64,000 bases of DNA from Actinomyces bovis (GTDB lineage Bacteria; Actinomycetota; Actinomycetes; Actinomycetales; Actinomycetaceae), in assembly GCF_900444995.1 (NCBI RefSeq), contig NZ_UAPQ01000001.1:744001-808000 (forward strand), written 5' to 3'. The notes beneath the pieces are model-generated. The model worked only from the letters and a program-made list of their open reading frames with translations. It was not told where the DNA came from and ran no database searches. The position numbers and the translations under genes are program-made. Shown piece after piece: positions 1 to 8,154 of the stretch. The first letter of the stretch is position 1. Every line of letters begins with the position of its first letter.

Positions 1-957
1 GACACGCTGGTGGAGTTGGCTTCCGCCACGCGCACCCGGCTGCCCTCCTCGTTTATCGACGGCGACCCACTGCACGTACCCGCCGACCACCGCGGCTGGT
101 TTCGTTTCCAACGCTCCTATGACACCGCCCGCGCGCTCGTCCGCAGCGAGGAGGTGATGCGCCGTCTGGTGCTGGAGGCTGCCTTGGATGACGCTGCTGA
201 GGGCTCTCGGCGCCTGGAGATTCAGGTGGACCCGACGTCGTATGCGCCCTATGTGGGTGGGATAACTCCGGCGCTGGAGATCATTCTGGATGCCGCTAAG
301 CAGGCCACTGTGCTCACTGGCGTGGAGGTGGCGGTGGTGGTGGCGGCATCCCGCATGCGGCACCCCTTGGATGCGCGGACGCTGGCGCGGCTGGCGGTGC
401 GGCATGCGGGCGACGGTGCAGGCCAGGTGGTGGGCTTTGGGCTGTCCAACGACGAGCGGGCTGGGGACACGGCGTCTTGGGGACCGGCCTTCGCGATTGC
501 GCGGCGCGCCGGGCTGGCTTCGCTGCCCCATGGCGGGGAGTTGCTGGGGCCGAAGCATGTGCGGGAGGTGGTGTCGGCTTTGGGGCCGACGCGCCTGGGG
601 CATGGGGTGCGGCTCAGTGAGGACCCGGCGCTGTTAGAGGCGGTGGCGGCAGCGGGAATCAGTCTGGAGGTGTGCCCGGCTTCCAATGTCTGCCTGGGGG
701 TGTACCGCGAGCCTGGTGATGTGCCACTCGGGACCCTGCTGGCGCACGGGGCGCAGGTGGCTTTGGGGGCGGACGACCCGCTGTTGTTCCAGTCGCGGCT
801 GGTGGACCAGTACGAGATCGCACGGGCGCAGGGTATGGATGACGCGGCACTGGCTGAGTTGGCGCGTGGCTCGATCCGGGCTTCCTTGGCTAGTGAAGGG
901 TCCAAGGCACGGTGGCTGGCTGAGGTGGATGACTGGCTGGCTAGCTCTGGTTCATAG
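1..957 (+). CDS. add: Adenosine deaminase, 5'-truncated by the window edge
   Basis: Hydrolytic deamination of adenosine to inosine in purine salvage (metal-dependent amidohydrolase family). The reading frame is open from base 1 (DTLVELA...), so the real start lies outside the window, together with the N-terminal HxH zinc ligands. The remaining 318 codons hold the rest of the active site: LPHGGE (third zinc His and catalytic Glu; usually HAGE), RLGHGV (catalytic His) and GADDPLLF (the metal-binding Asp pair, usually STDDP). A GTG at 10 is only an internal Val codon. The gene converges on the EamA gene, with an interspersed palindrome (976-1048) between them. The HAGE to HGGE and TDDP to ADDP changes are mild departures. 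An adenosine deaminase-like protein of slightly different specificity is possible. Confidence 0.88.
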   Translation, partial: DTLVELASATRTRLPSSFIDGDPLHVPADHRGWFRFQRSYDTARALVRSEEVMRRLVLEAALDDAAEGSRRLEIQVDPTSYAPYVGGITPALEIILDAAKQATVLTGVEVAVVVAASRMRHPLDARTLARLAVRHAGDGAGQVVGFGLSNDERAGDTASWGPAFAIARRAGLASLPHGGELLGPKHVREVVSALGPTRLGHGVRLSEDPALLEAVAAAGISLEVCPASNVCLGVYREPGDVPLGTLLAHGAQVALGADDPLLFQSRLVDQYEIARAQGMDDAALAELARGSIRASLASEGSKARWLAEVDDWLASSGS

Positions 958-975
958 GGCGGGAGCGCCCGTTTG

Positions 976-1048
976 TGTCGAAAACGCCCGTTTGTGACGA
1001 GTTCGCCCGCACTGCGGGCGTTTTGGTCACGAACGGGCGTTTTCGACG
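976..1048. repeat. Interspersed palindromic element, copy A
   Basis: Inverted repeat with 36-nt arms (976-1011 and 1013-1048) around a single C at 1012; 30 of 36 positions pair. The core is CGCCCGTTTGTGACG on the left arm, mirrored on the right. A further half-unit CGCCCGTTTGTG lies just upstream (966-977). It sits between two convergent genes, so it may also serve as a bidirectional terminator. Related copies are at 6956-7010 and 55363-55417. Confidence 0.85.
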
Positions 1049-1082
1049 TCGAGGCCTGAGGCAGCACTGGACCGAGCGGCGG

Positions 1083-2225
1083 CTAGGACTTGCGCAGTAC
1101 CGCAACCAATCGACGTCGTCGCAGCAAAGGCTCGAGCTCCGCCACCACCGAGCCGGCAAAGATCAACGAGCCACCCACCAGCAGCCGCAAGGTCACCAGT
1201 TCCCCAACCAATAGCACTGCAAAAACTGCGGAGAACACCGGTTCCATGGCCATGATGACTGCCGCCCGCGCCGCATCCATGCGCGCCTGCGCCCAGGTTT
1301 GCCCCAGCAGTGCCACGAGCCCACCGATCACTGCCAGGAACACCATGACGCCCCACTGTCGGGCCCCCTGCGGCAGCACCAGCCCGCCTTCCAAGGCAAG
1401 CGGCGCATGAATCACGGCCAGCGCAATCATCTGGATAGCGCCCAGCGCCAGCGCATTGCGCCCCACGCTCCACCGCCCCAGCAACACCACGTGGAAGGAA
1501 TAGCCGACGGCGCCGCTGACCAGCAGCAACTCACCCGCACCGACATGCAAACCCGCCAGACCGAGCACCGCAGCCCCCGCGAACGCCAGCAGCACCGCGA
1601 GCAGCGTCGAGCGGGCCAGCCGCACCCGCCACAGCAACCAGGCCACCACCGGTGTGCCCACCACGTACAGGGCGGTCAGAAAGCCAGATACCGACGCCGA
1701 AGCGCGGTCCAGTCCATAGGTCTGAAGGATTTGGGAGAGGGCGTAGACGGCGCCCAGGGCCACGCCTCGCCACCAGGTGCCCCAGTCGGCACGCCACAGC
1801 TGCGGGGCCAAAACCACCGCCCCCACCGCACCGGCAATCGCGAAGCGCAGGCCCAAGAAGTCCAACACGGGCATGCGCACCAGCAGGTCCTTGGTGAGGG
1901 GGAAAGAGGCGCCCCAGGCAGCAGCCACCACAATCAGCACTACTGCGGGCGCAAGTTGGGAGGCAGCGGAGGGCTGCACCCGGCGGTTGGCTTGGATGGG
2001 CTCGCCGCTGGCTGTGGGCTCGAAACTAACCGGCGCCTCCCGATCAAACAGTGGCGCAGCATCGGCTGCGGTGGTTTCGCCGTTAGGCGGAGTCTTGGCC
2101 TTGGCTGAGGTCGCCTCAGCGCTGGTCTGCGTGTCGGTAATGGCCTGCATATCGGCGCCCAGGTGCGGGATCGGGGTGGCGCCCGCCGACTCGACGCCCC
2201 CGGGCTCCAGGCTGGTGGCGCTCAC
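1083..2225 (-). CDS. EamA/DMT-family membrane transporter
   Basis: Drug/metabolite transporter superfamily permease, expected to have ten membrane helices from two EamA repeats and to export small metabolites; the substrate cannot be told. 380 aa from GTG. The first ~95 residues are a hydrophilic Ala/Thr/Pro-rich extension. The first helix begins near LAPAVVLIVVAAAWG and carries the AAWGASFPL signature typical of EamA repeats, followed by regularly spaced hydrophobic stretches to a short basic tail. The start overlaps the murB stop as GTGA (2222-2225), so it is probably translationally coupled to murB. An internal ATG further in cannot be ruled out because the N-terminal extension is low complexity. 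Confidence 0.85.
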   Translation of the reverse strand: MSATSLEPGGVESAGATPIPHLGADMQAITDTQTSAEATSAKAKTPPNGETTAADAAPLFDREAPVSFEPTASGEPIQANRRVQPSAASQLAPAVVLIVVAAAWGASFPLTKDLLVRMPVLDFLGLRFAIAGAVGAVVLAPQLWRADWGTWWRGVALGAVYALSQILQTYGLDRASASVSGFLTALYVVGTPVVAWLLWRVRLARSTLLAVLLAFAGAAVLGLAGLHVGAGELLLVSGAVGYSFHVVLLGRWSVGRNALALGAIQMIALAVIHAPLALEGGLVLPQGARQWGVMVFLAVIGGLVALLGQTWAQARMDAARAAVIMAMEPVFSAVFAVLLVGELVTLRLLVGGSLIFAGSVVAELEPLLRRRRLVAVLRKS

Positions 2226-3586
2226 CAGCCGACGTGCACGGGCTCGGGCACCAGGGTGACGCCGTAGCTCTCGCGCACCCCGGCAACGACGGCGTCGCGC
2301 AGGGCGGCCAGTTCGGCGGCGGTGGCACCACCACGGTTAGTTAGGGCCAGCACATGCTTGGTGGACAGGCTGGCGGCAGGCCCGGCCTTACCCCCGGTGG
2401 GCCCAGCGCCAGCCCCGGCGGGCGCGGCAGCCTGAGAGCCAGTTCCCCCGGCCCCGGCGTCGCCGTTAAGAGCCCAGCCTCTGCTGAAGCCTGCGTGGTC
2501 GATTAGCCAGGCGGCGGAGGTCTTCACCAGTCCCTCCATCCGGGGCACGCCGCTGGCGCTGGTGGTGCGGGAGTGGTCTGCCACGGGGAAGCGGGGGGCT
2601 TCGGCGGGCAGGGCCGCAGCTTCGGCGGCAGTCAGGATGGGGTTGGTGAAGAAGGAGCCGGCGCTCCAGGTGTCGTGGTCGGCGGAGTCCAGCACCATGC
2701 CCTTTGAACGGCGCAGCGCCAACACTGCCTCACGCACCTCGCGCATGGGCGCGCGCTCCCCCAGCTCCACGCCGAGCGCCTGTGCCAGCTGCTTGTAGGC
2801 GATGGGGGCGGAAAGCGTGGCCTGCCGGACGGCGAAGACCACCTGTAGCACCACCCAGCGGCCAGTGGGCCCCCAGATGCGCCCGCCACCCACGCTGGCG
2901 TCGGTCAGGGAGCGTTTAAGGGCGGAGTCACGGTAGCTGAGGGCCAGCTCGCTCAAAGGCAGGTGAACCGGCTGGTTCAGCGCACGGTCCCAGGCGCGCA
3001 CAAAGGCGATCAGCTCGGCGACCTCAGCGCCGTAGGCCCCAATGTTTTGCACCGGGGCGGCGCCCACGGTGCCGGGGATGCCGGAGAGCGGTGCGAATCC
3101 GCCCCATTGGCTGGCTACGGCTTCACGCACCAGCTCGTCCCAGGTGGTGCCAGCGGTGGCCTGCACTTCGACGCCGCCGCAGCGGTCGTCGGACAGGAGG
3201 CGCACCTGCGTGCGGGCGTCGCGGATGACCAGGCCGTCAAAGCCTGCGTCCGCAGCCAGAATATTGGAGCCCCCACCGATGACGAGGACGGGGGTGCCCG
3301 CCGCGTCGACGCCCCGCACGGCGTCGATGATTTCCGCCTCGGTGCTGGCCTCCAGGTATTCGCGCACCGGCCCACCCACGCGCAAGGTGGTGAGTTCAGC
3401 CAGGGTGGTGGGGGCGGGGCTGCTGCCCAGTGGGTGGGCTAGGGCCTCGACGGCGGGGGGCCAGGTGGCGGGGGCGGCGGGGCCCTCCGTCATGGGCAGT
3501 TCACAGGAGGCGGCGTCGGCGTGGGCCGGCAGGCTGCTGGAAGCCTGGGGATGGGCATCTGGCTGCTGGCGGGGAGACTGGGTCAT
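2222..3586 (-). CDS. murB: UDP-N-acetylenolpyruvoylglucosamine reductase
   Basis: FAD enzyme reducing UDP-GlcNAc-enolpyruvate to UDP-MurNAc, the second committed step of peptidoglycan precursor synthesis (cytoplasm). 454 aa, clearly longer than the usual ~300-370. After a ~60-residue Pro/Ala/Ser-rich lead come the FAD-binding segment TTLRVGGPV and VIGGGSNIL, the substrate-binding core with SYRDSALK (active-site Ser loop), and a C-terminal domain ending EPVHVGW. An inserted Gly/Ala stretch, about residues 375-405, interrupts the C-terminal domain just before STKHVLALTNRG. ATG with AGGA upstream. First gene of a two-gene operon with the EamA transporter. Family assignment is firm; the insertion is unusual. 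Confidence 0.95.
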   Translation of the reverse strand: MTQSPRQQPDAHPQASSSLPAHADAASCELPMTEGPAAPATWPPAVEALAHPLGSSPAPTTLAELTTLRVGGPVREYLEASTEAEIIDAVRGVDAAGTPVLVIGGGSNILAADAGFDGLVIRDARTQVRLLSDDRCGGVEVQATAGTTWDELVREAVASQWGGFAPLSGIPGTVGAAPVQNIGAYGAEVAELIAFVRAWDRALNQPVHLPLSELALSYRDSALKRSLTDASVGGGRIWGPTGRWVVLQVVFAVRQATLSAPIAYKQLAQALGVELGERAPMREVREAVLALRRSKGMVLDSADHDTWSAGSFFTNPILTAAEAAALPAEAPRFPVADHSRTTSASGVPRMEGLVKTSAAWLIDHAGFSRGWALNGDAGAGGTGSQAAAPAGAGAGPTGGKAGPAASLSTKHVLALTNRGGATAAELAALRDAVVAGVRESYGVTLVPEPVHVGW

Positions 3587-3748
3587 CTGGGTTCCTGTTG
3601 GTGGGGTTGGTGCTGCTGCCAGGATATCGGGGCGACGGCGTCAGGCGGTCATCCCCGCGGCTACTGCGCTTTGCTTCGGCTGCGGCGGGGAACCGCAGGG
3701 GCCGAGTCAGACAGCACCGGGGGCGGGGTAGCCAGGCGGCACGGGTGA

Positions 3749-3803
3749 GCTGGCCTGCGCTGGGGCATGCGACAGGTGCGCTGGCTTGCGCTGGGGCATG
3801 CGA
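3749..3803. repeat. Tandem duplication, 24 nt with period 31
   Basis: GCTGGCCTGCGCTGGGGCAT... at 3749-3772 is repeated at 3780-3803 with one C/T change. It lies in the 276-base gap between murB and the small ribosomal protein gene. No function is evident; a recent slip or duplication is likely. Confidence 0.8.
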
Positions 3804-3841
3804 AGGGCCCCGGCTGGAGACTTGGCTCTGCTCGGGGCCCT
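3804..3841 (-). terminator. Hairpin downstream of the bS22-like gene
   Basis: AGGGCCCCG (3804-3812) pairs perfectly with CGGGGCCCT (3833-3841) across a 20-nt loop. It lies 22 bases after the stop of the minus-strand bS22-like gene and ahead of murB. There is no T-run, as is common for actinobacterial terminators. Confidence 0.5.
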
Positions 3842-3862
3842 GCAATCACGCGAGTGCGCGCG

Positions 3863-3961
3863 TCACTTCTTGTTACGGCGCTGGTGACGGGTCTTGCGCA
3901 GAAGCTTGCGGTGCTTCTTCTTGGCCATGCGCTTGCGGCGCTTCTTGATGACGGATCCCAT
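3863..3961 (-). CDS. Small basic ribosomal protein, bS22 / AURKAIP1-COX24 domain
   Basis: A 32-residue, extremely Lys/Arg-rich protein ([18 protein letters not shown] then [14 protein letters not shown]). This is the hallmark of the tiny actinobacterial protein that carries the AURKAIP1/COX24 domain and was identified as ribosomal protein bS22 in mycobacteria. It would sit in the small ribosomal subunit near the decoding region. The start is an ATG with a strong GAGGAGA Shine-Dalgarno. It lies downstream of the excisionase-type HTH gene on the same strand, the same pairing I recall in M. tuberculosis (Rv0500A-Rv0500B). Confidence 0.92.
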   Translation of the reverse strand: MGSVIKKRRKRMAKKKHRKLLRKTRHQRRNKK

Positions 3962-4101
3962 GAGATCTCCTCGTAGTCGTGGTGAGCTAGCGCCCGGTTG
4001 GCCCGTGCCGGTCCGGCCGTGGTCTTATCGGGGTGTCAACCGGCGGCGCGCTGGCGCACGCAAGCACCGGCCACACAGTGACCGGGCGATTCTAACGGTT
4101 C

Positions 4102-4368
4102 TCAGGAGCCGGCGACTGCCTGATCCTCGTGTCCCCAGTCACCTAGTCCAGCAGACAGGTACTCCTCGATGGCGCGCTGCGGCACCCGGAAAGAGCGCCC
4201 GACCTGCATAGCCACCAGTTCACCGGAGTGAACCATGCGGTACACGGTCATCTTGGAGACGCGCAGAATCGCGGCCACCTCGGCCACGGTGTAGAAGGCA
4301 GGAGCGGCGCCGGCGCCGGCTGCTGAAGTAGGCAGACCCGAAGGCATGGGCAGATTTCCCGTCGTCAT
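4102..4368 (-). CDS. Excisionase-family (MerR-like) helix-turn-helix protein
   Basis: 88-aa DNA-binding protein of the excisionase / BldC type. After a ~23-residue flexible lead, FYTVAEVAAILRVSKMTVYRMVHSG forms the winged HTH and is followed by VGRSFRVPQRAIEEYL, typical of family HTH_17. It is probably a small transcription factor rather than a phage excisionase, since no integrase is nearby. ATG at 4368 was chosen; ATG at 4347 (MPSGL) is an alternative, with GGGAAA upstream. The open frame runs further 5' but without homologous-looking sequence. It diverges from trkH. The palindrome GACCGGCGGTC at 4409-4419 in the shared gap could be an operator. Confidence 0.85.
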   Translation of the reverse strand: MTTGNLPMPSGLPTSAAGAGAAPAFYTVAEVAAILRVSKMTVYRMVHSGELVAMQVGRSFRVPQRAIEEYLSAGLGDWGHEDQAVAGS

Positions 4369-4564
4369 GGGCGAATAGATGCGAACTTGAGCGGCCAGGA
4401 CAGTCGACCGGCGGTCAACTTCCTGACACCGTGCCAATATAGCCCAGTCACGCACACCACACAGGTACTTTTTTGTCACATAGTGCACATCCTGCGCAAT
4501 CGCACCGACGTCGTCGCCCTCCGCCACCCAAGTGCCACCCCACCAGGCCCAGGTACTTGCGCCG

Positions 4565-6049
4565 ATGGACCACAATAGGCGCGTGCCCGCCACGACAGAA
4601 GAGCTGACGCCTTCCACCAACCGAGATGGCAATGACAGCCAAGGCTCTCGGCTGGTCGCACGCGCAGCTGTACCGACCGGCTGGCGCGCCGCCGTCGCCA
4701 AACTCAACCCGCGCGGCTACGTGAACCGGGCCGCCCGCACCTCCCCCGCCCGCCTAGCCCTGCTGGTCTTCGCCACGATCATCGCCTGCATCACCGGCCT
4801 GCTCTGCCTGCCAATCGCCACCGCCAGCGGACATGCCGCACCCTTCGTGGAGGCCCTGTTCCAAGCCACCTCCGCCGTCTGTGTCACCGGCCTAACCACC
4901 GTGGACACTGCCACCTACTGGTCCACTTTCGGGCAGGCCAGCATCATCGTGGGCTCCGCCATCGGCGGCCTAGGCGTCATGACCCTGGCCTCACTGCTGT
5001 CCCTAGCCGTCTCCCGCCACGTGGGCCTGACGCAGCGCATGCTCACCGCCTCCGAGACCCAGTCTTCCCTGGGCGACGTCGGTTCCCTACTGCGCGCCGT
5101 CATCGGCACCTCCCTAGGCGTAGAAATCCTCCTGACCGCCGCCCTGCTGCCCCGATTCCTGACTCTGGGACTCCCAGTATCCGAAGCCTCCTGGTACTCC
5201 GTGTTCATGGCGCTGTCCATCTTCAACAACGCCGGATTCGTCATCATGCCGGAGGGGCTGGAGCCGCACGCCACCGACTGGTGGATGTGCATGCCGATCG
5301 TCATCGGCACCTTCCTAGGGGCGGTGGGCTTCCCTGTGATCCTGGACATCGTGCGCCGTCGCCACCGCCCCCGCGCCTGGACCCTGCACACCAAACTCAC
5401 GCTGGCCACCTATTCCCTGCTAAGCCTGGTAGCCGCCGTCAGCGTCGGGGCACTGGAATGGAATAACCCCCGGACCCTCGGCACAATGCCACTGCACGGA
5501 AAAGTGCTCTCCTCCCTGGTCAGTTCAGTCAACGCCCGCTCCTCCGGCCTGGCCACCACGCCGACCTCGGAGATGTACGAGACCACCTGGTTCCTGCAGG
5601 ACTTCCTCATGTTCATTGGCGGCGGCTCAGCCTCCACTGCTGGCGGCATCAAGGTGACCACCTTTGCGGTGCTGGTGCTGGCGATTATTGCGGAGGCGCG
5701 CGGCGACCAGGATATTGAGGCCTACGGGCGCCGCATTGGCCTATCCACCGTACGCCTATGCGTTGCCGTGGTCTTCATTGGGGCGACGGCGGTAGGCGCA
5801 GCCACCCTCCTGCTCCTCCAGCTCACCGACCTGGACTTGGACCACATCCTGTTTGAGACCATCAGTGCCTTCGCCACCGTGGGACTGTCCACTGGGGTGA
5901 CCCCCACCCTGCCCGACTCCGCCAAATATGTGCTGGTAGCCCTGATGTACATCGGGCGTGTGGGCACCATGACTATGGCCTCTGCCCTGGCCCTGCGCGA
6001 GCGGCGGCGCGTGATCCGGATGCCCGAGGGGCGCCCAATGATCGGTTAA
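4565..6049 (+). CDS. trkH: TrkH/KtrB-type potassium uptake channel subunit
   Basis: Membrane pore of a K+ (or Na+-coupled K+) uptake system. About 494 aa with the four pore-loop repeats of the Trk/Ktr superfamily, seen as CVTGL, NNAGF, SSGLATTP and ATVGLSTG, each preceded and followed by hydrophobic helices. The selectivity-filter Gly is present in the first, second and fourth. ATG at 4565 was chosen as the first ATG after the promoter gap; GTG at 4532 or 4583 is possible. Its gating partner TrkA/KtrA follows 206 bases downstream. The short N-terminus and single-RCK partner fit KtrB-KtrA better than enterobacterial TrkH-TrkA. Confidence 0.93.
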   Translation: MDHNRRVPATTEELTPSTNRDGNDSQGSRLVARAAVPTGWRAAVAKLNPRGYVNRAARTSPARLALLVFATIIACITGLLCLPIATASGHAAPFVEALFQATSAVCVTGLTTVDTATYWSTFGQASIIVGSAIGGLGVMTLASLLSLAVSRHVGLTQRMLTASETQSSLGDVGSLLRAVIGTSLGVEILLTAALLPRFLTLGLPVSEASWYSVFMALSIFNNAGFVIMPEGLEPHATDWWMCMPIVIGTFLGAVGFPVILDIVRRRHRPRAWTLHTKLTLATYSLLSLVAAVSVGALEWNNPRTLGTMPLHGKVLSSLVSSVNARSSGLATTPTSEMYETTWFLQDFLMFIGGGSASTAGGIKVTTFAVLVLAIIAEARGDQDIEAYGRRIGLSTVRLCVAVVFIGATAVGAATLLLLQLTDLDLDHILFETISAFATVGLSTGVTPTLPDSAKYVLVALMYIGRVGTMTMASALALRERRRVIRMPEGRPMIG

Positions 6050-6255
6050 ACCGCTACCGTGTAGGCCGTTGCCAAGCGGCCCGCCGCCTGGCAGCAGGCC
6101 GCCCTACAGCAAACCGTCGCACGCGGTCGTGGCGGCACCGCAGTGGCGCTGGCACACCAGCCATCACGGCCACCACGGCCAGACCGACGGCGTCGCCAAC
6201 AAAGCTCAGCCGACAGCCCACCACCAGCCCATCCACCACCAAACGAGGAGCCCTC

Positions 6256-6924
6256 ATGCCAGACCCGAGCGTTTACAACGACTCGACCCTTGTGATCGGG
6301 CTAGGCCGTTTCGGCTCCGCCATGGCCGCCACCTTGGACCGCCTGGGCCGCGAGGTGCTGGCGGTGGAGCATGACCCGGCCATCGTCCGCCAATGGTCCG
6401 GACGCATCCCCCTGGTGGAGGCTGACGCCACCGATATGGAAGCCCTAGAGCAGCTAGGCGCCACCGAGTTCGGCACCGCCGTTGTGGGCCTGTCCTCCTC
6501 GCTGGAGGCCTCCGTGCTCATCACCGGAAACCTGGTGGACCTGGGCACCCCACAGATTTGGGCCAAAGCCACCAGCCGCTCCCACGGGCGCATTTTGCGG
6601 CGCATCGGGGCGCATCACGTCGTCTACCCGGAGTTTGACGCCGGCCAGCGCGCCGCGCACCTGGTCTCGGGACGCATGCTGGACTACATCGAGATGGAAA
6701 AGGGCGGCTTCACGATTGTGAAGATGCACCCGCCAGCTGAGCTACACGGCTTCACCATTGGTGACGCCAAGATCCGCTCCCGCTACGGGGTGACGGTATT
6801 CGGTCTGATGAGCCCTGGGGAGCCCTTCGAGTACGCCAAAGCAGACACCCTGGTCAGCGCTGACGACGTGCTGGTGGTCGGCGGTGACGCCACCTTGCTG
6901 GAGCGCTTCGCTAACCGCAACTAG
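6256..6924 (+). CDS. trkA: TrkA/KtrA-type RCK regulatory subunit
   Basis: Cytosolic nucleotide-binding gating subunit for the TrkH channel just upstream. 222 aa: a Rossmann TrkA-N (RCK) domain with the dinucleotide motif VIGLGRFGSAMA and the strand-ending acidic residue of AVEHD, then a TrkA-C domain from about residue 140 (FTIGDAKIRSRYGVTV). There is one RCK module, as in KtrA, not two as in E. coli TrkA. ATG with GAGGAG six bases upstream. Presumably co-transcribed with trkH. Confidence 0.94.
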   Translation: MPDPSVYNDSTLVIGLGRFGSAMAATLDRLGREVLAVEHDPAIVRQWSGRIPLVEADATDMEALEQLGATEFGTAVVGLSSSLEASVLITGNLVDLGTPQIWAKATSRSHGRILRRIGAHHVVYPEFDAGQRAAHLVSGRMLDYIEMEKGGFTIVKMHPPAELHGFTIGDAKIRSRYGVTVFGLMSPGEPFEYAKADTLVSADDVLVVGGDATLLERFANRN

Positions 6925-6955
6925 CACTGGCGACGGCACCCCTTTCTGTCGAGAA

Positions 6956-7010
6956 CGCCTGTTTGTGACGAAAACGCCTGCACTGCGGGCGTTTTCGTCA
7001 CAAACGGGCG
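6956..7010. repeat. Interspersed palindromic element, copy B
   Basis: The cleanest member of the family: 27-nt arms (6956-6982 and 6984-7010) around C6983, with only two mismatches, both tolerable as G-U pairs in RNA. The core is CGCCYGTTTGTGACGAAAAC on the left arm, and its complement on the right. It lies between convergent trkA and the aldose epimerase gene, so it could act as a bidirectional terminator. Confidence 0.88.
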
Positions 7011-7036
7011 AATTGGCTGCGGCGGGCCCGCTCGGT

Positions 7037-7978
7037 TCAGTCTTCCTCGCGCAGGTTCCAGGCCAGGGTGTGCTCGGCGCCAAGCTCCAGCTCAATCAGA
7101 CTTTCACCGGTGTTAAAGGCATTCGCCGGGCAGGTCATGGGCTCTACCGCCAGGCCCCGACGGCCCATATGGTCAGCCGTGTAAATCTGCGCCCAGGGGG
7201 TATCGGCTGACAGCACGACGGCGGGGCCGCCTGCGGCGCAAGCCAGGCGAATCTCCCACACGCCCTGCGGCAGCCCGGTGAAGGCGTTATCCGCCAGAGT
7301 GGCGCCGATCCGCTTACCCGCACGCCAGTCTTGCTCCGTGCCCGCCACATCCCGCAGCTCAGTGGGGGTCAGCTGCGCATCCGTCTCCAACACCTTGGCA
7401 CCGGGCAGGGTCAACACGCAGTCGTCAATCTTCACCCCCCGGCTCAGGTACGGGTGGGCCGCAACCCCATAGGGCGCAGCCGCGAGCGCCCCGGTGGCCA
7501 GGTCCTCCGGGGCACCCACTGCGTCTACGGTCGCCAGCGCCGCCCCCACACAGATCGCCTGGGTGGTTACGGATAGGCCCGAGACGGGGTGCAGCCTATA
7601 AGTGGTGGTGACCAACAGGGCCCAGGGGTAGCCATAGGAGGCGGGCAGTAGGGTCTCAAAGCTGGCGGCGTCGGCAGATACTTCTGTGACTTCCCAGTCG
7701 GTCCAGGAGACCAGGCCGTGGTTGGCGGCGCCCCGCTCGGGCTCATTGCAGGCCACCTGGAAGGTGCGCCCACCGCGGGTGTAGGTGGACCCGGCGATGC
7801 GATTGGGCCAAGGCAGCATGGTCTTGCCTTGCCAGCCGGAGGGCAGAGTGGCCTCGGCGTCGAAAGGCACGATGAGGTCGCGGCCCTGGCGGCTCAGAGA
7901 GACCAGCATGCCGCCGCAGGAAGCCACTTCCGCCTGGTAGTCGCCGGCTGTCAGGGTGATGAGTTCTCCGTTAAGCAT
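7037..7978 (-). CDS. Aldose 1-epimerase family protein
   Basis: Galactose mutarotase-fold protein (313 aa) that would interconvert the alpha and beta anomers of a hexose or hexose phosphate. Visible signatures are NRIAGSTY and an Asn/His-bearing AANHGLVSW in the N-terminal half, HPYLSRG with the catalytic-type His in the middle, and AVEPMTCPANAFN, which matches the EP(M/L)T motif near the C-terminus. ATG with GGAGG five bases upstream. It diverges from transketolase. The exact sugar is unknown; the actinobacterial branch is commonly labelled 'aldose 1-epimerase family' rather than galM. Confidence 0.88.
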   Translation of the reverse strand: MLNGELITLTAGDYQAEVASCGGMLVSLSRQGRDLIVPFDAEATLPSGWQGKTMLPWPNRIAGSTYTRGGRTFQVACNEPERGAANHGLVSWTDWEVTEVSADAASFETLLPASYGYPWALLVTTTYRLHPVSGLSVTTQAICVGAALATVDAVGAPEDLATGALAAAPYGVAAHPYLSRGVKIDDCVLTLPGAKVLETDAQLTPTELRDVAGTEQDWRAGKRIGATLADNAFTGLPQGVWEIRLACAAGGPAVVLSADTPWAQIYTADHMGRRGLAVEPMTCPANAFNTGESLIELELGAEHTLAWNLREED

Positions 7979-8154
7979 GGTGTCCTCCTGGTGCGCTTGA
8001 CCCCAACGCTACGTCACGCTTGGGCACCGGGCGGACCGCCGACGCCGTCGTCCTGTTTGGGGCGGGGAGCAATCTTGCCGCCCCCTCAGCAGCGAGGCAC
8101 AATTCGGAGGCACCCACCCCAGGCGGCCCGCAGTGCCGCCGTAAAGGAGACGCT

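Noticed and set aside
4102-4707. A 201-residue version of the excisionase-type HTH protein
   Set aside because: The extra N-terminal ~110 residues run through the trkH promoter gap and are unlike any coding sequence; the 88-residue form matches the family.
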